Source: Nannobrachium achirus (taxonomy: Eukaryota; Chordata; Actinopteri; Myctophiformes; Myctophidae). From it: DNA of 64,000 nt. The stretch's first letter is position 1, and each line of letters opens with the position of its first letter. A model generated the notes under the pieces. It did no database searches, was not told the origin of the DNA, and saw only the letters and a list, made by a program, of their open reading frames with translations. The DNA is taken from assembly GCA_963921795.1 (NCBI GenBank), contig OY997649.1, positions 34,150,757 to 34,214,756 on the forward strand, in the 5' to 3' direction. The position numbers and the translations under genes are program-made. Shown here piece after piece: positions 50,201 to 57,484 of the stretch.

Positions 50201-53200
50201 TATGGGGCTCAGGTCTGATGATCATAGCCATTTTAGCTCCTTATTAGATGGAGTGTAATATGTTTGAACAGCAACAGTGCCTGATGCATAATTTAGGTGT
50301 GTGTGCACATGCGTGTGTACTCACCTGTGTGGCAAGGCTGAGCACCTGCTGCACCAGTTCCTGGGTCTCAGTGGGTTTCTTCAGGAACAGTTTGACTATA
50401 GCAGTCAGCAGTTGCAACTGCACCTGGAGAACCCGACAGACAATACATCACACTTTTTAGGTTACAGGTATTTTTAACCTTCATGTGAAGTATATTATAG
50501 TGGCATGATTAATTCCTTCTTTTTTTGCCTTTATTGGTGGTATTTAGTGGAGACAGACAGGAAGACAGACAGGAAACAGGCAGTGACACGTAGCAAAGGT
50601 CATCGGTATCAGGATTTGAACTATCAACGCACTGACACTGACAGGCTGCATTAGAGCCTTTATGTGGTATGTCCCTGGACCGCTAAGCCAGCGGGCACCC
50701 CGTGAATTCCCATCTAACAATACTATACAACCTTAATGAATGTAATGTTCTCTAATGAAATGGCACTGTAGTAGCCCTTTGTCTCTCCTGGAAGAATGAA
50801 TGAAAATCACACAAATTTACCTCCAAGGCACAAATATATAACCTAGCTCAACTTGAGCACTACAGGACAGGATAGAATATGGCTTTACAAATGTTGTTAT
50901 TGTTTTATTTAGGGGTCAGTATATTCAACATTATAAGCTTGGGACTTTGCAGAGCATCTGTCTAGTACTGCAGTGCACTACTTCATTTCCCCCGGCATGG
51001 TGCACACTCTACCGATGACATTCGGCAGTTCTTTTTCTTCTTTTTACCAGATCCCAATAGTATCAATGTAGTTGGCCTGCTGCGATGGCCTTGGCCCATT
51101 AGTGCATGGGAAACAGAAGCCAGGTGGAAACTATCCCATTAGCTAGGTCAGCCATTTGAGCTCCAAAACTCTGTAGGGTGTTCTATTAAATGAACGGTGG
51201 GCACAGGCCAACTGCAGAGGCGTCAAATGCATGAAAAACAAAAAGCCTCCATAACTAGTTAAAAAGGACTAGATGGGGGACTGGACTATGTATATATGTA
51301 CAAGTTTCCCCCTATTGTCTTTCATTACAATTTCCTCAATTAAAAAAGGTTAGCACTCTACCCTGCATAAAAGAACAGTGCCAAGGGCAACAAAATATGA
51401 CACCGTTTACAAATCAAATCCTCCCAAGTACCAAGTATACAGACAATTATTTTAAGATGGTCCACTCTAGGGATGGGACACTCACGATAATCGTATCGTG
51501 GAGATTTAATTTATCGTGATATCGTCCTCCATCATGCACTGGGATCAATTCACCTTTTATTTGCCGAGCAGCATATCTGGTACCACTTAAACCCTCTATA
51601 ATTGGTAAAAGGTACTTATAATATACGTACTTGATAGTCTTTTTTTCACTCTCTATCAAATGTCTTTGCCAAAAAATTGCCGATCTACAAGCTCACAGCT
51701 TGTAGATCTGCTATTTTTTGGCAAATGTTTCGCCCGAGGATAATGGATTTTGATTATCGCGATAATATCGTAATTCGCCATTTCTTTTGTCACAATAATC
51801 GTGATATGAAATGTTCATATCGTCCCATCCCTAGTCCACTCTACCCCACCATGCAAACAGACCTGAGTGCTTTCATCATGGAACCCTTCCAGGAAGCTCT
51901 CCAGCAGCTCGTCAGCATTGTCGATACGCTCAGCATACTCCCCCACTATCCAGATCATGGCTGCCCGTGCCTCTGGCTCATCTAGGGAGTCCAGGTTCTC
52001 ACACAGTGTGGCGATCACACTCTCATACCTGTCAACAGTACACACACAGCAAGTTACACATACAGTACATAGTCAGGGTTAATCTAGTATGTCTTGTAAA
52101 ACCCACAGATAGACTTAAAGGATGACTTCACCCATTTTCAACCTCATATAATTGGTCCTCGCAATGCTCATTATAACCCATTTAGGACGGAGGCCAATTC
52201 TAAAAACGCCTTCTAAATCCTGACCTAAGTTTTCTGAAAATGGCATAATGTGTCAAAATTTTTGTCTACTCGGTCTGTGTCTCAGAGACCTTCGACCTGG
52301 TGGAGACATGTGCACCAGGGAGGCATGTGCACCTGGGAGATAAAAACAGTAAAGCGTATGCTGTAGTATAGTAATTTTATGTGAGTTATTTAGTCATATT
52401 TATTTATAATTTCCTGTTCACCTCCATGTGAGAGACCATTCATAGACCATAAAGATCTTACAGGAAAGAGAAGGGGAAGGACAGAATCAAATCATGACCC
52501 ATCATGTGGTCGTATTATCTGGTCAGCTACTGGTGTGCTTTTAATTAATGATTGTCTATGGCCCTCTATAGCAGAAAACACTTATTATTATAACACACTG
52601 ATTATTTACTGTGTCCCATCTCAAAACCAGTACAGTACATGATAATCAGTGAAACAGAAGTCAGTATAACCACATATCAGAACATGGGTCACTTCAAAAT
52701 CAAATGAAGCTCCACTTTATGTCAAACCCTTTACCAACGGAAAATTAAAAGATCTTGCATGCATTATAAATGACAAAGAGTAATGAAATGTAAATGCCCC
52801 AAAACAAACTGAATTGGTCTTCAATCTTGGATAAATTAATATCATCACCGTAGTGAAACTTTCTCCACACAGTCTATTTATTTATTAATTTCTGCATTTA
52901 GCTTAATAAAAAGAAGATCATTCGATCATGACCACTCACCCCCACCCTGTATATAATCAGTCAGCCATGCAGCAGAGGCATTGATAGACAACATACTTGT
53001 TGGGGTACTTGCGGAAGATGTCCTTGATCACCACAATGGCCTCCTGCACCACATAGTTGACCTTAGTCTGGATGAGGTCCAGCAGAGTGCTGACACAGCG
53101 CTCTGCTGATTGCTAATGGACAGAAACAGCAAATACAAACAAAACTGTCAAGATAAATGAGACACCTACACAGCACACAAGCATGATGCTTTTCTTGAAT

Positions 53201-56200
53201 CTGTGCCAGTAAACATGAATCATACTGATATGTTATACTGTGCTTATTATACTCATCTCTGTACACTGTTGGTGTAGTTTTCTCCCCTAAAATAGAGATC
53301 TAGTGAGAATTGGGTCATCTCCACCTACCTCTACTTTGATGGCACAGCGGCCAATGGCCCGAACGGCTTTACGCACAAAGTCCACGTCTACCTCAGTGGC
53401 ATACTCCTTTAACTCAGCCAACACCTACAGCAAAACATAATACCACTGTCAGTCACTTATGGTTTTGGTATACATAATTATATGTTTAAACTGTAAAAAC
53501 AAAAAGGGAGGGGATATCTGTTAAGATAAGTTCCTACCGTTTATTGTAATAAAATCAGACAACATTTTACATCTATTTTCCACAATCAAACAGTTTATGA
53601 ATGAACAGTGATCTGTGCATAATTACCTGTGCGATGTTGGCTTGAGAAGCCAGGCGAATCATGATGTCCAACTTCTCCAGCTTTACATAAATGGGGTCAT
53701 TGTACTTTACAAAGAAAACCTTCATCTCATGTTTCAGTATCTCTGGGCTTAAGACATGGACAAAATGTTTTTATTAGTAATTAAGTACATACATACATAC
53801 ATTATAGATATTATATAGATGGATAGATAGATAGATATTATAGATGGATGTGCAGAAGCATAGCATCCAAAAAGGTCCCATTAATGATCATGATGATGAA
53901 CAATGTAATGTTTTTACCGTTTCTGTACAATGAGGTTGATGTTCCTGAGTGCAACGTATTGCAGCTCAGGCTCTGCTGACAGCAGGGTGACCAGGGGCGG
54001 AGCCAGCTTCTTCAGCAAGGTTCCATAATAGTCTAGATCCTTAGGGAGCATCTCCATGAACTTCATCAGAACTTTGACAGCTGACAACACCACCGCAGAG
54101 TTAGCATGGGACAATCGAGGGGTCACTCGCTCACAGATGCTGGAGAAAGACAGCGATGGCGAGTGGAGGAGATAAGGGAGAAGACAAGAGATGCAAAGTA
54201 AAAATTAATAACCTGGGCATATATATTCTGATGTATGTGACACTGAAAGAGGCTCGTTTGTGAGATGTGCTCTCTAACCTTTGGGACTCGCGGTCGTCCC
54301 GTGGTGTGTAGTTGGCCAGGCAGTCCAGAATGAAGATCTGGCCCCATTCTGTGCACTCATTAAGAGCGGTCAGCAGCTTGTTGATGGACTGGGGGTTCAG
54401 GTCCAGAAGGTTACTGTTGGGGTGAGACTCTGCAATCTCAGACAGGGCTGCCACTGCATTTGCTACCACCTAATGAGAAAGATGAATGAGCAAAATGAGA
54501 CAGACTTACTTTGACAGGACGACTCTGATCTATGAAGCACTTTTCTAAGTACAAAGGGTAGGTAAAAGAATAAAATAAACGGTCTCTATAGAAACAATAA
54601 AAACAAGGGGTCTAGGGTTTGCCGGGGAGGCGGGGAGGGCAGAAAAAGAGGGGGCCAGGGGGAGGCAATATCCCTAAAAGGGGAAAAAAGCAGTTTTTGA
54701 GATCTGGTTTACGTGGGGAGGAATGCGTTAATTTTCTTAGCCAGTACACTTCAAAGTAAAAAATTAATAAACCACAAAAGACTACCTTATTTTGAGCGCA
54801 GGCAAAATGTGCACATTCTAGAGCCAGTATAAAGCACCTTTCAGATGGACAGCGGCTGACACGCCTTTGTAATTCATTTTCAATGAGAGACGGGGGATTA
54901 TTTGGGACGCACAGAGAAGTTGAGGGAGGGCCCGTGAAATTCAGCACACGTTCTTGTTTGTGCCCACGGGTGGCAAGAGCTGGATTGTGCTCAGCTTTTT
55001 TTCCCACGTTACGCGTCTGCACATGAGCACGGTACGATCCCTGCTGATCCAAGCGAGAAAGCCTGCATCAACCGCTGTCCGTCTGAAAGGCGCTTTAGCC
55101 TTGGCGAAAAGAAGCAGAGTTAGATTCTACATTTTAACCCTGCATCAGACAGCCTGAACAAACCATACCATGGGGTTGGAGTCAGAGATGAGGTCTTTGA
55201 GGGTATCCAAGAAGCCCTGGTCCTCCACCAGCTGAGCATTGATATCATGGAGCTTTGCCACGCACACAGCTGCCGTCTTCCTCACATAAGGGTCCTCGTC
55301 CTTCAAACATTTCCGCAAAGGCTCACAGAGGTACTCTGTGATCTTGTCCACACGGATACAGCCCATGGTACGTACAGCCAGAGCACGGATCAGAGGATTT
55401 GGATCCTCACAATCCTGATGGAGCCCAGATAATACACTCAAGTCAAGTGATGTACTGATTCATACTCAAAGCCACAACCTCATTATATCATCAACAATAA
55501 CCATGTTCACAAAGACAAGTCCATGAAAATAATTACTCCATAGCAGACTGCCAGAGGATGTCTGTCCAACTAGCTACCATAATTTAGACGCTTTGACCAT
55601 TCCACCCTTTTCTGTCATGCCAAACGCTGTGATATGCAAGGTAGTAAAAACTAAATTGGCACTTTTCTGTGCACAAACATATGCAAGGTAGTAAAAACTA
55701 AATTGGCACTTCTTCTGTGCACAAACTAGTAATAACATTTTCTCCGCAAATGTTAGTGACTGAGGCCCATTGTTAAAAGAGATTAGTACTTTACCTTAAC
55801 AAAGGTATTAACAGCCATGATGGCCATGTCAGGCTGGCTCTTAGCATAGTTCATCAGGTAAAGGTAGACCAGCTTCTTGAGTTCGAGATTGTCAGTCTGC
55901 ATGCAGTTCACCACATCTGGAAACAAAGCACTGCACAAGAAAGGTTTTTCTATGTGATACTGTACCCAAATTAAAGACATAGAAAGAGAATATCGTGTCA
56001 CTGCAGGGGGTTTATTATCACCTGACATCCTTTCCAACTGTCATAGATGCTATGACCTTCTTAACGGCCTCCTTCTTCTTCTCCTTCTTATCACTGTTAA
56101 GCTCCGCCTTCAGCTCAAATATCTCCCCTACACACATTGAAGAGAACCACAAAGGACAGCACATAAAGGCTACTTCAAATATGGCGTATGCCTTTGTCAC

Positions 56201-57484
56201 ACAATAAAAACAAAAACAGGGTATTTTCAATGTAAAATATTAAGTGATAATTTCATGATAAAATGTAATTTAAAAAGATGTCTGTAATATTATTCAAATG
56301 TCTGAGAGCATGTACTATACACATTCTATGATTATGTCTACAGTATAGTTTGTGGTTTAAATGTTAAGGTTGCATATCAACATGCAGAATTGTTACTTGA
56401 TATGCAAAAAAAACTATTTTCACAAGAATGTCTGTTTGAATTTAGTGAGCAGCTGTGAGGGCTGAGGACCCCTCACTGGTTTTGGTGACGTGAAAAAACG
56501 ATGTGCTCAGTGCTCAACCAAACGTGAAACACAGAGACAGCGGGGTCTCTAATGCTCAAGGTGTACAATCTGATTTAGGAAACAACCACAGCTGTTCCAA
56601 TTTCTGCTTTCACTAATCACACACAGAGGGGGAGTTATACATGGTATTTAGTGTTTTTTTCCCCCCTCTCTTTCCAACTTCAGAATATCTTTAAGTTATA
56701 ACGTTTTGGCAAAGACAGCCAGCATAGCGGTCCTAGCACCTAGGCTTAATGTAGCAATAGCCCATTTACAAGCATCTCTGTCTCAGGTAAGGGGTCCTTG
56801 GCCTGAAGAACATTGAACTTTATGACCACTGTAAAAGGACATTCATCATCATTTTTGTACACAATGGCAGAGGACCTATCAACAGGACACCAGTGGAGAG
56901 GTACAGAGGTTGAGCAGTTTCAAGTACTTTAGTGTGCACATCACTGAGGACTTGTCATGGACAATGCACACAGACACTGTTGCGAGGAAGGGTAATAAGC
57001 AGGGTCGGTACCACCTTATAGCTTTGGAAATTAAATGTGTCCTGAAAGTTCCTGAAATGCTTATACTCTGCTACCACTCAAAGAACGCAAATCACGTTAC
57101 ACATAAAACATTTCGACCCGCAGTTCCACAAAAGGTTGTAAAAATTGTAACAAGATAACTTTTTGGGTAAGGGTAAATGAAAGATTATTAGTGAAATGTT
57201 ATAGAAATTAGTTGTGCCGTGTGTTAATGCCCAACACTATTGAATGTTACATTCTTTATAAACATTGTATTTAGAGTTTCTTTGAAGAATAAATGCGCTA
57301 TACAGCTTACAGTTTAGGCATTTAGCAGACGCTTTTAATCCAAATCGACTTACAATAAGCAGGTAATACATCAATATAATAAGCAAGATAATGTCATTAC
57401 AACAACAACAATACAACAAATAGGAATATCAATTTAGAAATTCACACCTTTCTTGGTAGTTGTGAAATACTTGGAGTCCGTCAT
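22865..57484 (-). CDS. ap1b1: AP-1 complex subunit beta-1, complete, 22 coding exons
   Basis: Large beta-1 subunit of the AP-1 heterotetramer (with gamma, mu1, sigma1), which recruits clathrin and sorts dileucine cargo at the trans-Golgi network and endosomes. Coding exons, 5' to 3' on the minus strand: 57448-57484, 56022-56127, 55795-55930, 55169-55414, 54279-54469, 53918-54139, 53627-53747, 53329-53424, 52997-53112, 51863-52028, 50325-50423, 38385-38644, 37330-37540, 37036-37056, 35621-35650, 35372-35509, 35132-35277, 34891-35020, 31870-31954, 30910-30996, 29740-29894, 22865-22939. They sum to 2874 nt, 957 residues plus stop; human AP1B1 is about 949. All junctions are GT-AG and keep frame. 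AP-1 rather than AP-2 identity rests on diagnostic stretches such as [22 protein letters not shown] and [17 protein letters not shown]. The start [19 protein letters not shown] is the family N-terminus; the stop follows AVLKN. Confidence 0.97.
25295..25664. mobile_element. hAT-like MITE, family B, in ap1b1 intron 21
   Basis: Ends TAGGGATGGGACAATA and CATATCGTCCCATTCCTA, with internal ATATCG-rich subterminal repeats. Same family as 51468-51833, including a hairpin insertion at the same internal place. The flanks share CTATAC but the duplication is not cleanly in register. Confidence 0.7.
25544..25587. repeat. hairpin element, copy 5
   Basis: GCCGATCTACAAGCTC and GAGCTTGTAGATCTGC arms with a CGCGTCG loop, TA at the left and GA at the right. 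It sits at the same place in this family B element as copy 9 does in the other. Confidence 0.75.
26565..26646. repeat. hairpin element, copy 6, 82 bp
   Basis: Longest copy: GCAGATATACAAGCTCACAA at the left and TCTGAGCTTGTAGATTGGC at the right, with a 45-bp centre. TA on both sides (26563-26564, 26647-26648); flanks contain inverted CCGGAAAA and TTTTCGG. Confidence 0.75.
27131..27745. repeat. 182-bp tandem array, about 3.4 copies
   Basis: Units start GTAAGGAGTGTGTGTGC at 27131, 27306, 27488 and 27670: spacings 175, 182 and 182. The first unit lacks one GACGTGT heptamer. Units are nearly identical. Each contains GGGGGTCCCCCAGG and TGGAGCTCCGGGGGTCC, which are short palindromes. Confidence 0.85.
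27915..29414. repeat. right-hand foldback unit of the complex
   Basis: A 1.5-kb head-to-head inverted repeat whose symmetry centre lies near 28575-28600 (GTGCGACCTACGGTCGCA) and is bordered by (GGAC)n and (GTCC)n runs that are themselves inverted. Its right arm has 3-4 tandem copies of a block of 103-131 bp starting TTTTGGACACTGCTCCTAC (28970, 29095, 29226, 29329). Confidence 0.65.
30492..30875. mobile_element. MITE with TAGGGCTGTCACGAT ends
   Basis: Inverted ends TAGGGCTGTCACGATATGAC and TAATAATTGTGACAGCCCTA, with further inverted ACGATTA repeats inside. No target duplication seen. It carries the cleanest hairpin-family insertion (30716-30757) at its centre and ends 34 bp from ap1b1 exon 20. 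Confidence 0.7.
30716..30757. repeat. hairpin element, copy 7, perfect
   Basis: 42 bp and almost fully palindromic: GCCGATCTACAAGCTCACAA against its complement ending ATCTGC. TA on both sides; flanks ATAGTGGAAA and TTTCCACTAT are inverted at 10 of 10 positions. Confidence 0.85.
31266..31625. mobile_element. hAT-like MITE in ap1b1 intron 19
   Basis: Ends TAGGGGTGGGCGATATGG and CCATATCGCCACCTCTA, flanked by perfect 8-bp duplications GAGGAAAC (31258-31265 and 31626-31633). No coding potential and no hairpin insertion. Confidence 0.85.
31955..34890. other. ap1b1 intron 18
   Basis: Holds the 32-bp minisatellite. 32440-32760 is richer in CG dinucleotides than its surroundings (GCTAGCGCGATTG, CACGATCGCCGG) and resembles untranslated or promoter DNA, but I find no exon there. 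32900-34880 shows nothing I recognise. Confidence 0.5.
32027..32214. repeat. 32-bp minisatellite, six units
   Basis: Units start TGCTCTGAAAACGATGGGTA at 32027, 32059, 32091, 32123, 32155 and 32187, with one or two base changes between them. In ap1b1 intron 18, 73 bp from exon 19. Confidence 0.93.
35372..38644 (-). CDS. ap1b1: ap1b1 trunk end and hinge exons 12-16, with clathrin box and microexons
   Basis: Exon 12 (38385-38644) ends the trunk ([19 protein letters not shown]). Exons 13-16 encode the flexible hinge. Exon 13 carries the clathrin box LLNLD (about residues 632-636) within [15 protein letters not shown], then LLGGGLDSL. Exon 14 is a 21-nt microexon (37036-37056, MGDETEA) and exon 15 is only 30 nt (35621-35650, [10 protein letters not shown]); both are multiples of three with clean splice sites, so either could be skipped without a frame change. 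Exon 16 (35372-35509) runs from [11 protein letters not shown] to GAYVPAKT. The hinge is much less conserved than the trunk, as is normal for beta adaptins; microexon assignment rests on splice sites, phase and resemblance to human LMGDEPEGIGG. Confidence 0.88.
35727..35840. repeat. tandem duplication in ap1b1 intron 15
   Basis: Two copies of a block of about 60 bp sharing ATGGGTGTTTT, ATGATTAATG and CAGCTACC(A/G)GGT, with about 85 percent identity by eye. It lies upstream of the 30-nt exon 15 on the minus strand. Confidence 0.7.
36664..36738 (-). CDS. ap1b1: possible alternative 25-codon exon in the ap1b1 hinge
   Basis: Between exons 14 and 15 lies a 75-nt open segment bounded by a pyrimidine-rich tract and acceptor (ttttccatcag|CCA) and a weaker donor (CACTGAG|gttggt). 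It is in phase 0 at both ends, as its neighbours are, so inclusion would add [20 protein letters not shown] plus YSPTE after residue 676. The Ser/Pro/Thr-rich composition suits the hinge. I know of no such exon in other AP1B1 genes, so this is inference from splice signals and phase only. Confidence 0.4.
37925..37995. repeat. short member of the GCCCATA-TATGGAGATC family
   Basis: CCAAATATGGAGATGATTG and CATATGGGCATAAAAGGGAC around TGATGTC repeats; a small fragment in ap1b1 intron 12. Confidence 0.35.
40160..40545. mobile_element. Tc1/mariner-like MITE
   Basis: Inverted ends TACAGATCCATCTAAAAAAA and TTTTTTTAGATGGATCTGTA, about 386 bp apart, consistent with CAG...CTG ends and a TA duplication. 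AT-rich and non-coding, in ap1b1 intron 11. Confidence 0.7.
40924..40949. repeat. 26-base G homopolymer
   Basis: GGC then 26 G in a row, in ap1b1 intron 11. Poly-G this long is rare and unreliable in sequencing; its length may be an assembly estimate. Confidence 0.9.
42171..42322 (+). repeat. left inverted terminal repeat of the DIRS-type element
   Basis: This 152-bp stretch is the reverse complement of 48669-48820; I see no mismatch by eye. A further 18 bases outside it (42153-42170) are matched only in the internal complementary region, as expected for the outer tip of the left end. Confidence 0.88.
42561..44561 (+). CDS. gag-like frame of the DIRS-type element
   Basis: Open frame of 666 codons. 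The N-terminal part is rich in paired cysteines and histidines (C-x(3,4)-C spacing within residues 15-56), followed by a Ser/Pro/Ala-rich stretch, an acidic Glu/Asp run around residues 245-265, and a basic Arg/Gly/Ser-rich tail ending GRGRGSRK. This layout matches the first frame of DIRS elements, a presumed nucleic-acid-binding structural protein. It overlaps the next frame by 23 bases, an arrangement known in the family. Part of a fossil mobile element, not a host gene. Confidence 0.8.
   Translation: MSSEGLFSPPLPRRCGDPECSRFIAAEDPHSICLGCLELQHAWQGFYFPNSCVFCATMDAAVLHQRLLVVMNMDAARPKQSHVARGAQMEHGAQIPATPGQRSGPVSSTAARFVQAAPSVCEPIRSSFSPMYTISTTAHSGGTGMFGSTPRFSFTPGPGLSSTGPLQASAALQASLQGPLQAGPLSPVAAEAATSGTPHPTNPFLMTPAVTAPPSFPPLLTSQQNVPRKVPRGSDEFGTSEEEEDAMEGEEEEDEEEEEEDGLVQEETSEDIVTSEDIVMLSPRHGGTPRTSPQAPPIAPAKKAAVDKEKVGATAESTPQELDLLAVVELAVAKMGLTMPVEPRPASSTEIKFAGKREVQTPVPRSQKLPATPGLKEALHSTWKEHREPGKMALSTSLADEDKFGVGGLPPVDVATNQFFCAQFKPTECPFTQEPVPKFKNKDENKVSNMVKNVYKAAGLSVKSLNVVGLMNGAMAEMLLQNKDRLPPEAYAEWDAMLQLAIVSNVHAIQWAGRGMDVAVSMERFRWLQKVPFQGDESKASERREELRGLDTAPNSLFEGALPFLRVITDTNKAQKEVVDAVLGKPDKGKEQSGYSGRSSRNRERYQGPPRQGGKPHRSPRAPSSSSGTSRNRSQSNQGSQHQEMRPPARPSYSAAVRGRGRGSRK
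44539..47172 (+). CDS. reverse transcriptase / RNase H frame of the DIRS-type element
   Basis: Open frame of 877 codons. The reverse transcriptase core is recognised by [30 protein letters not shown] and the catalytic YLDD box near residue 454. An RNase H domain follows ([15 protein letters not shown] near 617, [26 protein letters not shown]). The last 120 residues ([13 protein letters not shown] onward, with [11 protein letters not shown] and YAFPPLELI) resemble the region downstream of RNase H in DIRS elements that has been compared with adenine methyltransferases; that last assignment is tentative. The RT is of the DIRS type. Confidence 0.88.
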   Translation: MGEGRENDTLRKRAFSPSAHGDRVMDGSPARKHSALLILPPRVEEFNVNVSFVTVPNVFSPVKIVSAKQGLFFHNAHTMENPQWGHPYIKYACPVPQSQTQTAFKETPLRGISNIKGLIVPQPQSSLPTREGAKAPVKVRRWQRGPSCLAVPARAAAAVLNRVLDRTCLQECVPFYTPPLPPVPPCNKVLSPVIKALNVRPSRHSKTVSRSVVSHVTQSRVPLTSALPVTSESCPGMHIPCIPVNHIPLGLTSAPIQNPLSRHLTQWKACKPCPWVLRTVRQGYRLQFSTQPPLSDRVIFTHAKGQAALILREEIHSLLGKGAIREISTDQLGLGFYSHYFVVPKKGGGLRPILDLKALNNFLVKYSFKMLTNVALLRSIRINDYWTSLDLKDAYQHVGIYPPHRKFLRFGFEGKVYEYTVLPFGLSLSPRVFVKVTQAAIAPLRQQGIRLATYLDDWLISASSREEVTRLTNVVMSQLTSLGFNINFKKSMLTPAQQTTFLGISLDSINMTARLSQERLVKIVACAKSFRVGRVVTYKRCMIMSGLMASTIHLLRLGRLYMRPFQKWMLALKIHSTQGRRKVKVSPGCVYTLRPWVDVTLLSQGVSMGVVVSRKVITTDASLSGWGATHEGRSVRGVWDSALQKRHINFLELKAVFLALKHFLPFVEGCHVLIRTDNTTTMCYINKQGGLSSPALNQLARDLTLWWEPRLASIKASHIPGLLNSGADLLSRGEPLYANWSLHPGVVRQIWSRFGQPQVDLFASAENAKCTLFFSATGPAPLGLDALAHDWPRELLYAFPPLELIPQTLERVRRFGLKLLLVAPGWGVWRSEISPLLYGNPWPLPPIRDLLRQAGQEIFHPDPAKLDLQVWPVKGSL
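47190..48203 (+). CDS. tyrosine recombinase region of the DIRS-type element
   Basis: The C-terminal third of an overlapping frame. Family motifs are visible: the arm-type core entry [20 protein letters not shown] near the start, [11 protein letters not shown] with the first catalytic Arg, [14 protein letters not shown] with the H-x-x-R pair, and [16 protein letters not shown] with the Trp and nucleophilic Tyr. DIRS elements use this enzyme in place of a DDE integrase to insert a circular intermediate. Part of a fossil mobile element. Confidence 0.88.
   Translation, partial: PGAVQTIQSARASSTRSAYDKRWRIFEDWCAERTSPVVAFEAPVQLVVNFLQEKLESGLAFSTIKGYLAALSACHVGFEGKTVGRHRLVARFLAGVHQLKPVTRSLFPSWDLGVVLDGLCRPPFEPLEAASLKLLSFKTSLLLALSTAKRVSDLHALSVDPVCMRFCEDGKKVLLKPHLAFVPKNRVIIHEPTELVAFHPPPFSSEEDRRLHCLCPVRSLRIYCEKTRAIRASNQLFVTFKSGPRRKAVAKASLSRWIVQAIKMAYTCAKVPVPEGLRAHDTRGMSTSWALARGVSIQEICSAANWSTPSTFVVFYHLDVAPSSLAHSVLGVAASSS
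48531..48622 (+). repeat. internal complementary region of the DIRS-type element
   Basis: The first 38 bases are the reverse complement of the outer left end (42153-42190); the remainder is the reverse complement of the outer right end (about 48807-48861). The two tips are therefore represented head to head, as in the family model in which this region templates joining of the ends into a circle. Confidence 0.85.
48669..48820 (-). repeat. right inverted terminal repeat of the DIRS-type element
   Basis: Reverse complement of 42171-42322 over 152 bp with no difference seen by eye. The element continues outside it for about 40 bases to 48861, where matching to the internal complementary region stops. 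Confidence 0.88.
49531..49923. mobile_element. hAT-like MITE, family A, filled by a hairpin
   Basis: Inverse-orientation relative of 7532-7899, with perfect 8-bp duplications TTTTAGAT (49523-49530 and 49924-49931). The internal palindrome that is uninterrupted at 7648-7669 is here split at its central TA by a 49-bp hairpin element. Confidence 0.85.
49734..49782. repeat. hairpin element, copy 8, in a proven target
   Basis: GCTGATCTACATGCTCACAA and GCGAGCGTGTAGTTCGGC arms, TA on both sides. Flanks ATTGTGAAAA and TTTTCACAAT are inverted at 10 of 10 positions and match the uninterrupted palindrome at 7648-7669. Confidence 0.88.
50325..57484 (-). CDS. ap1b1: ap1b1 trunk (HEAT-like solenoid) exons 1-11
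   Basis: Exons 1-11 encode residues 1-512, the alpha-solenoid trunk that packs against the gamma, mu and sigma subunits and helps bind dileucine signals and Arf1. The sequence is nearly invariant against human: [19 protein letters not shown] (from 55414), [18 protein letters not shown] (exon at 53918-54139) and [19 protein letters not shown] (exon at 51863-52028) can be read directly. These exons lie close together (about 7 kb), with introns of 0.2-1.4 kb, most with no recognisable gene content. A LINE tail sits in the intron 56128-57447, a hAT-like element in 50424-51862 and a 49-bp tandem duplication in 55415-55794. The first coding exon supplies only 12 codons plus one base. Exon 11 is followed by the 11.7-kb intron that carries the DIRS-like element. 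Confidence 0.95.
50517..50701 (-). mobile_element. tRNA-derived SINE in ap1b1 intron 10
   Basis: On the minus strand: GGGGTGCCCGCTGGCTTAGC with an A-box-like TGGCTTAGCGGT, a B-box-like AGTTCAAATCC, the body GATGACCTTTGCTACGTGTC and tail CCAATAAAGGCAAAAAAAG. Same family as 19044-19240, with the polymerase III boxes better kept. Confidence 0.82.
51468..51833. mobile_element. hAT-like MITE, family B, in ap1b1 intron 10
   Basis: Ends TAGGGATGGGAC and GTCCCATCCCTA with perfect 8-bp duplications GTCCACTC (51460-51467 and 51834-51841). It lies 29 bp from the donor side of ap1b1 exon 10. It carries a 33-bp hairpin copy at 51679-51711. Confidence 0.87.
51679..51711. repeat. hairpin element, copy 9, 33 bp
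   Basis: Shortest copy: GCCGATCTACAAGCTCACA then GCTTGTAGATCTGC. Left dinucleotide TT, right TA. Flanks TTTGCCAAAAAA and TTTTTTGGCAAA are inverted at 12 of 12 positions. Confidence 0.82.
55631..55729. repeat. 49-bp tandem duplication
   Basis: ATATGCAAGGTAGTAAAAAC with TAAATTGGCACTT and TCTGTGCACAAAC occurs twice in direct tandem, nearly identical, so recent. In ap1b1 intron 3. Confidence 0.85.
56860..57070 (+). pseudogene. LINE reverse-transcriptase fragment in ap1b1 intron 1
   Basis: Plus-strand frames give INRTPVERY, then [20 protein letters not shown] with DTVARKG, matching the SFKYLGVHI-(S/T)-EDL-x-W motif of L2-like elements. Frameshifts separate the pieces. Antisense to ap1b1. Confidence 0.65.
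57314..57365 (+). repeat. short fish repeat fragment
   Basis: GGCATTTAGCAGACGCTTTT and CGACTTACA form a segment very common in fish genomes as a retroposon remnant. Too short to classify further. Confidence 0.45.

Larger units (their letters stand above)
38645..50324. other. ap1b1 intron 11, 11.7 kb
   Basis: Holds the Tc1-like MITE at 40160-40545, the G homopolymer, the DIRS-type element and a family A hAT element. 38645-40150, 40950-42150 and 48862-49520 show no supported feature. Confidence 0.65.

Noticed and set aside
50517-50701. tRNA gene, from A-box and B-box motifs
   Set aside because: The motifs lie in a SINE with the characteristic body and A-rich tail; no cloverleaf can be completed.
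54612-55052. 146-codon minus-strand frame between ap1b1 exons 4 and 5
   Set aside because: Lies wholly in an intron, runs through no splice signal in phase and matches no family I know.
22865-57484. Assignment as AP-2 beta (ap2b1)
   Set aside because: Diagnostic residues ([42 protein letters not shown]) match AP-1 beta rather than AP-2 beta.
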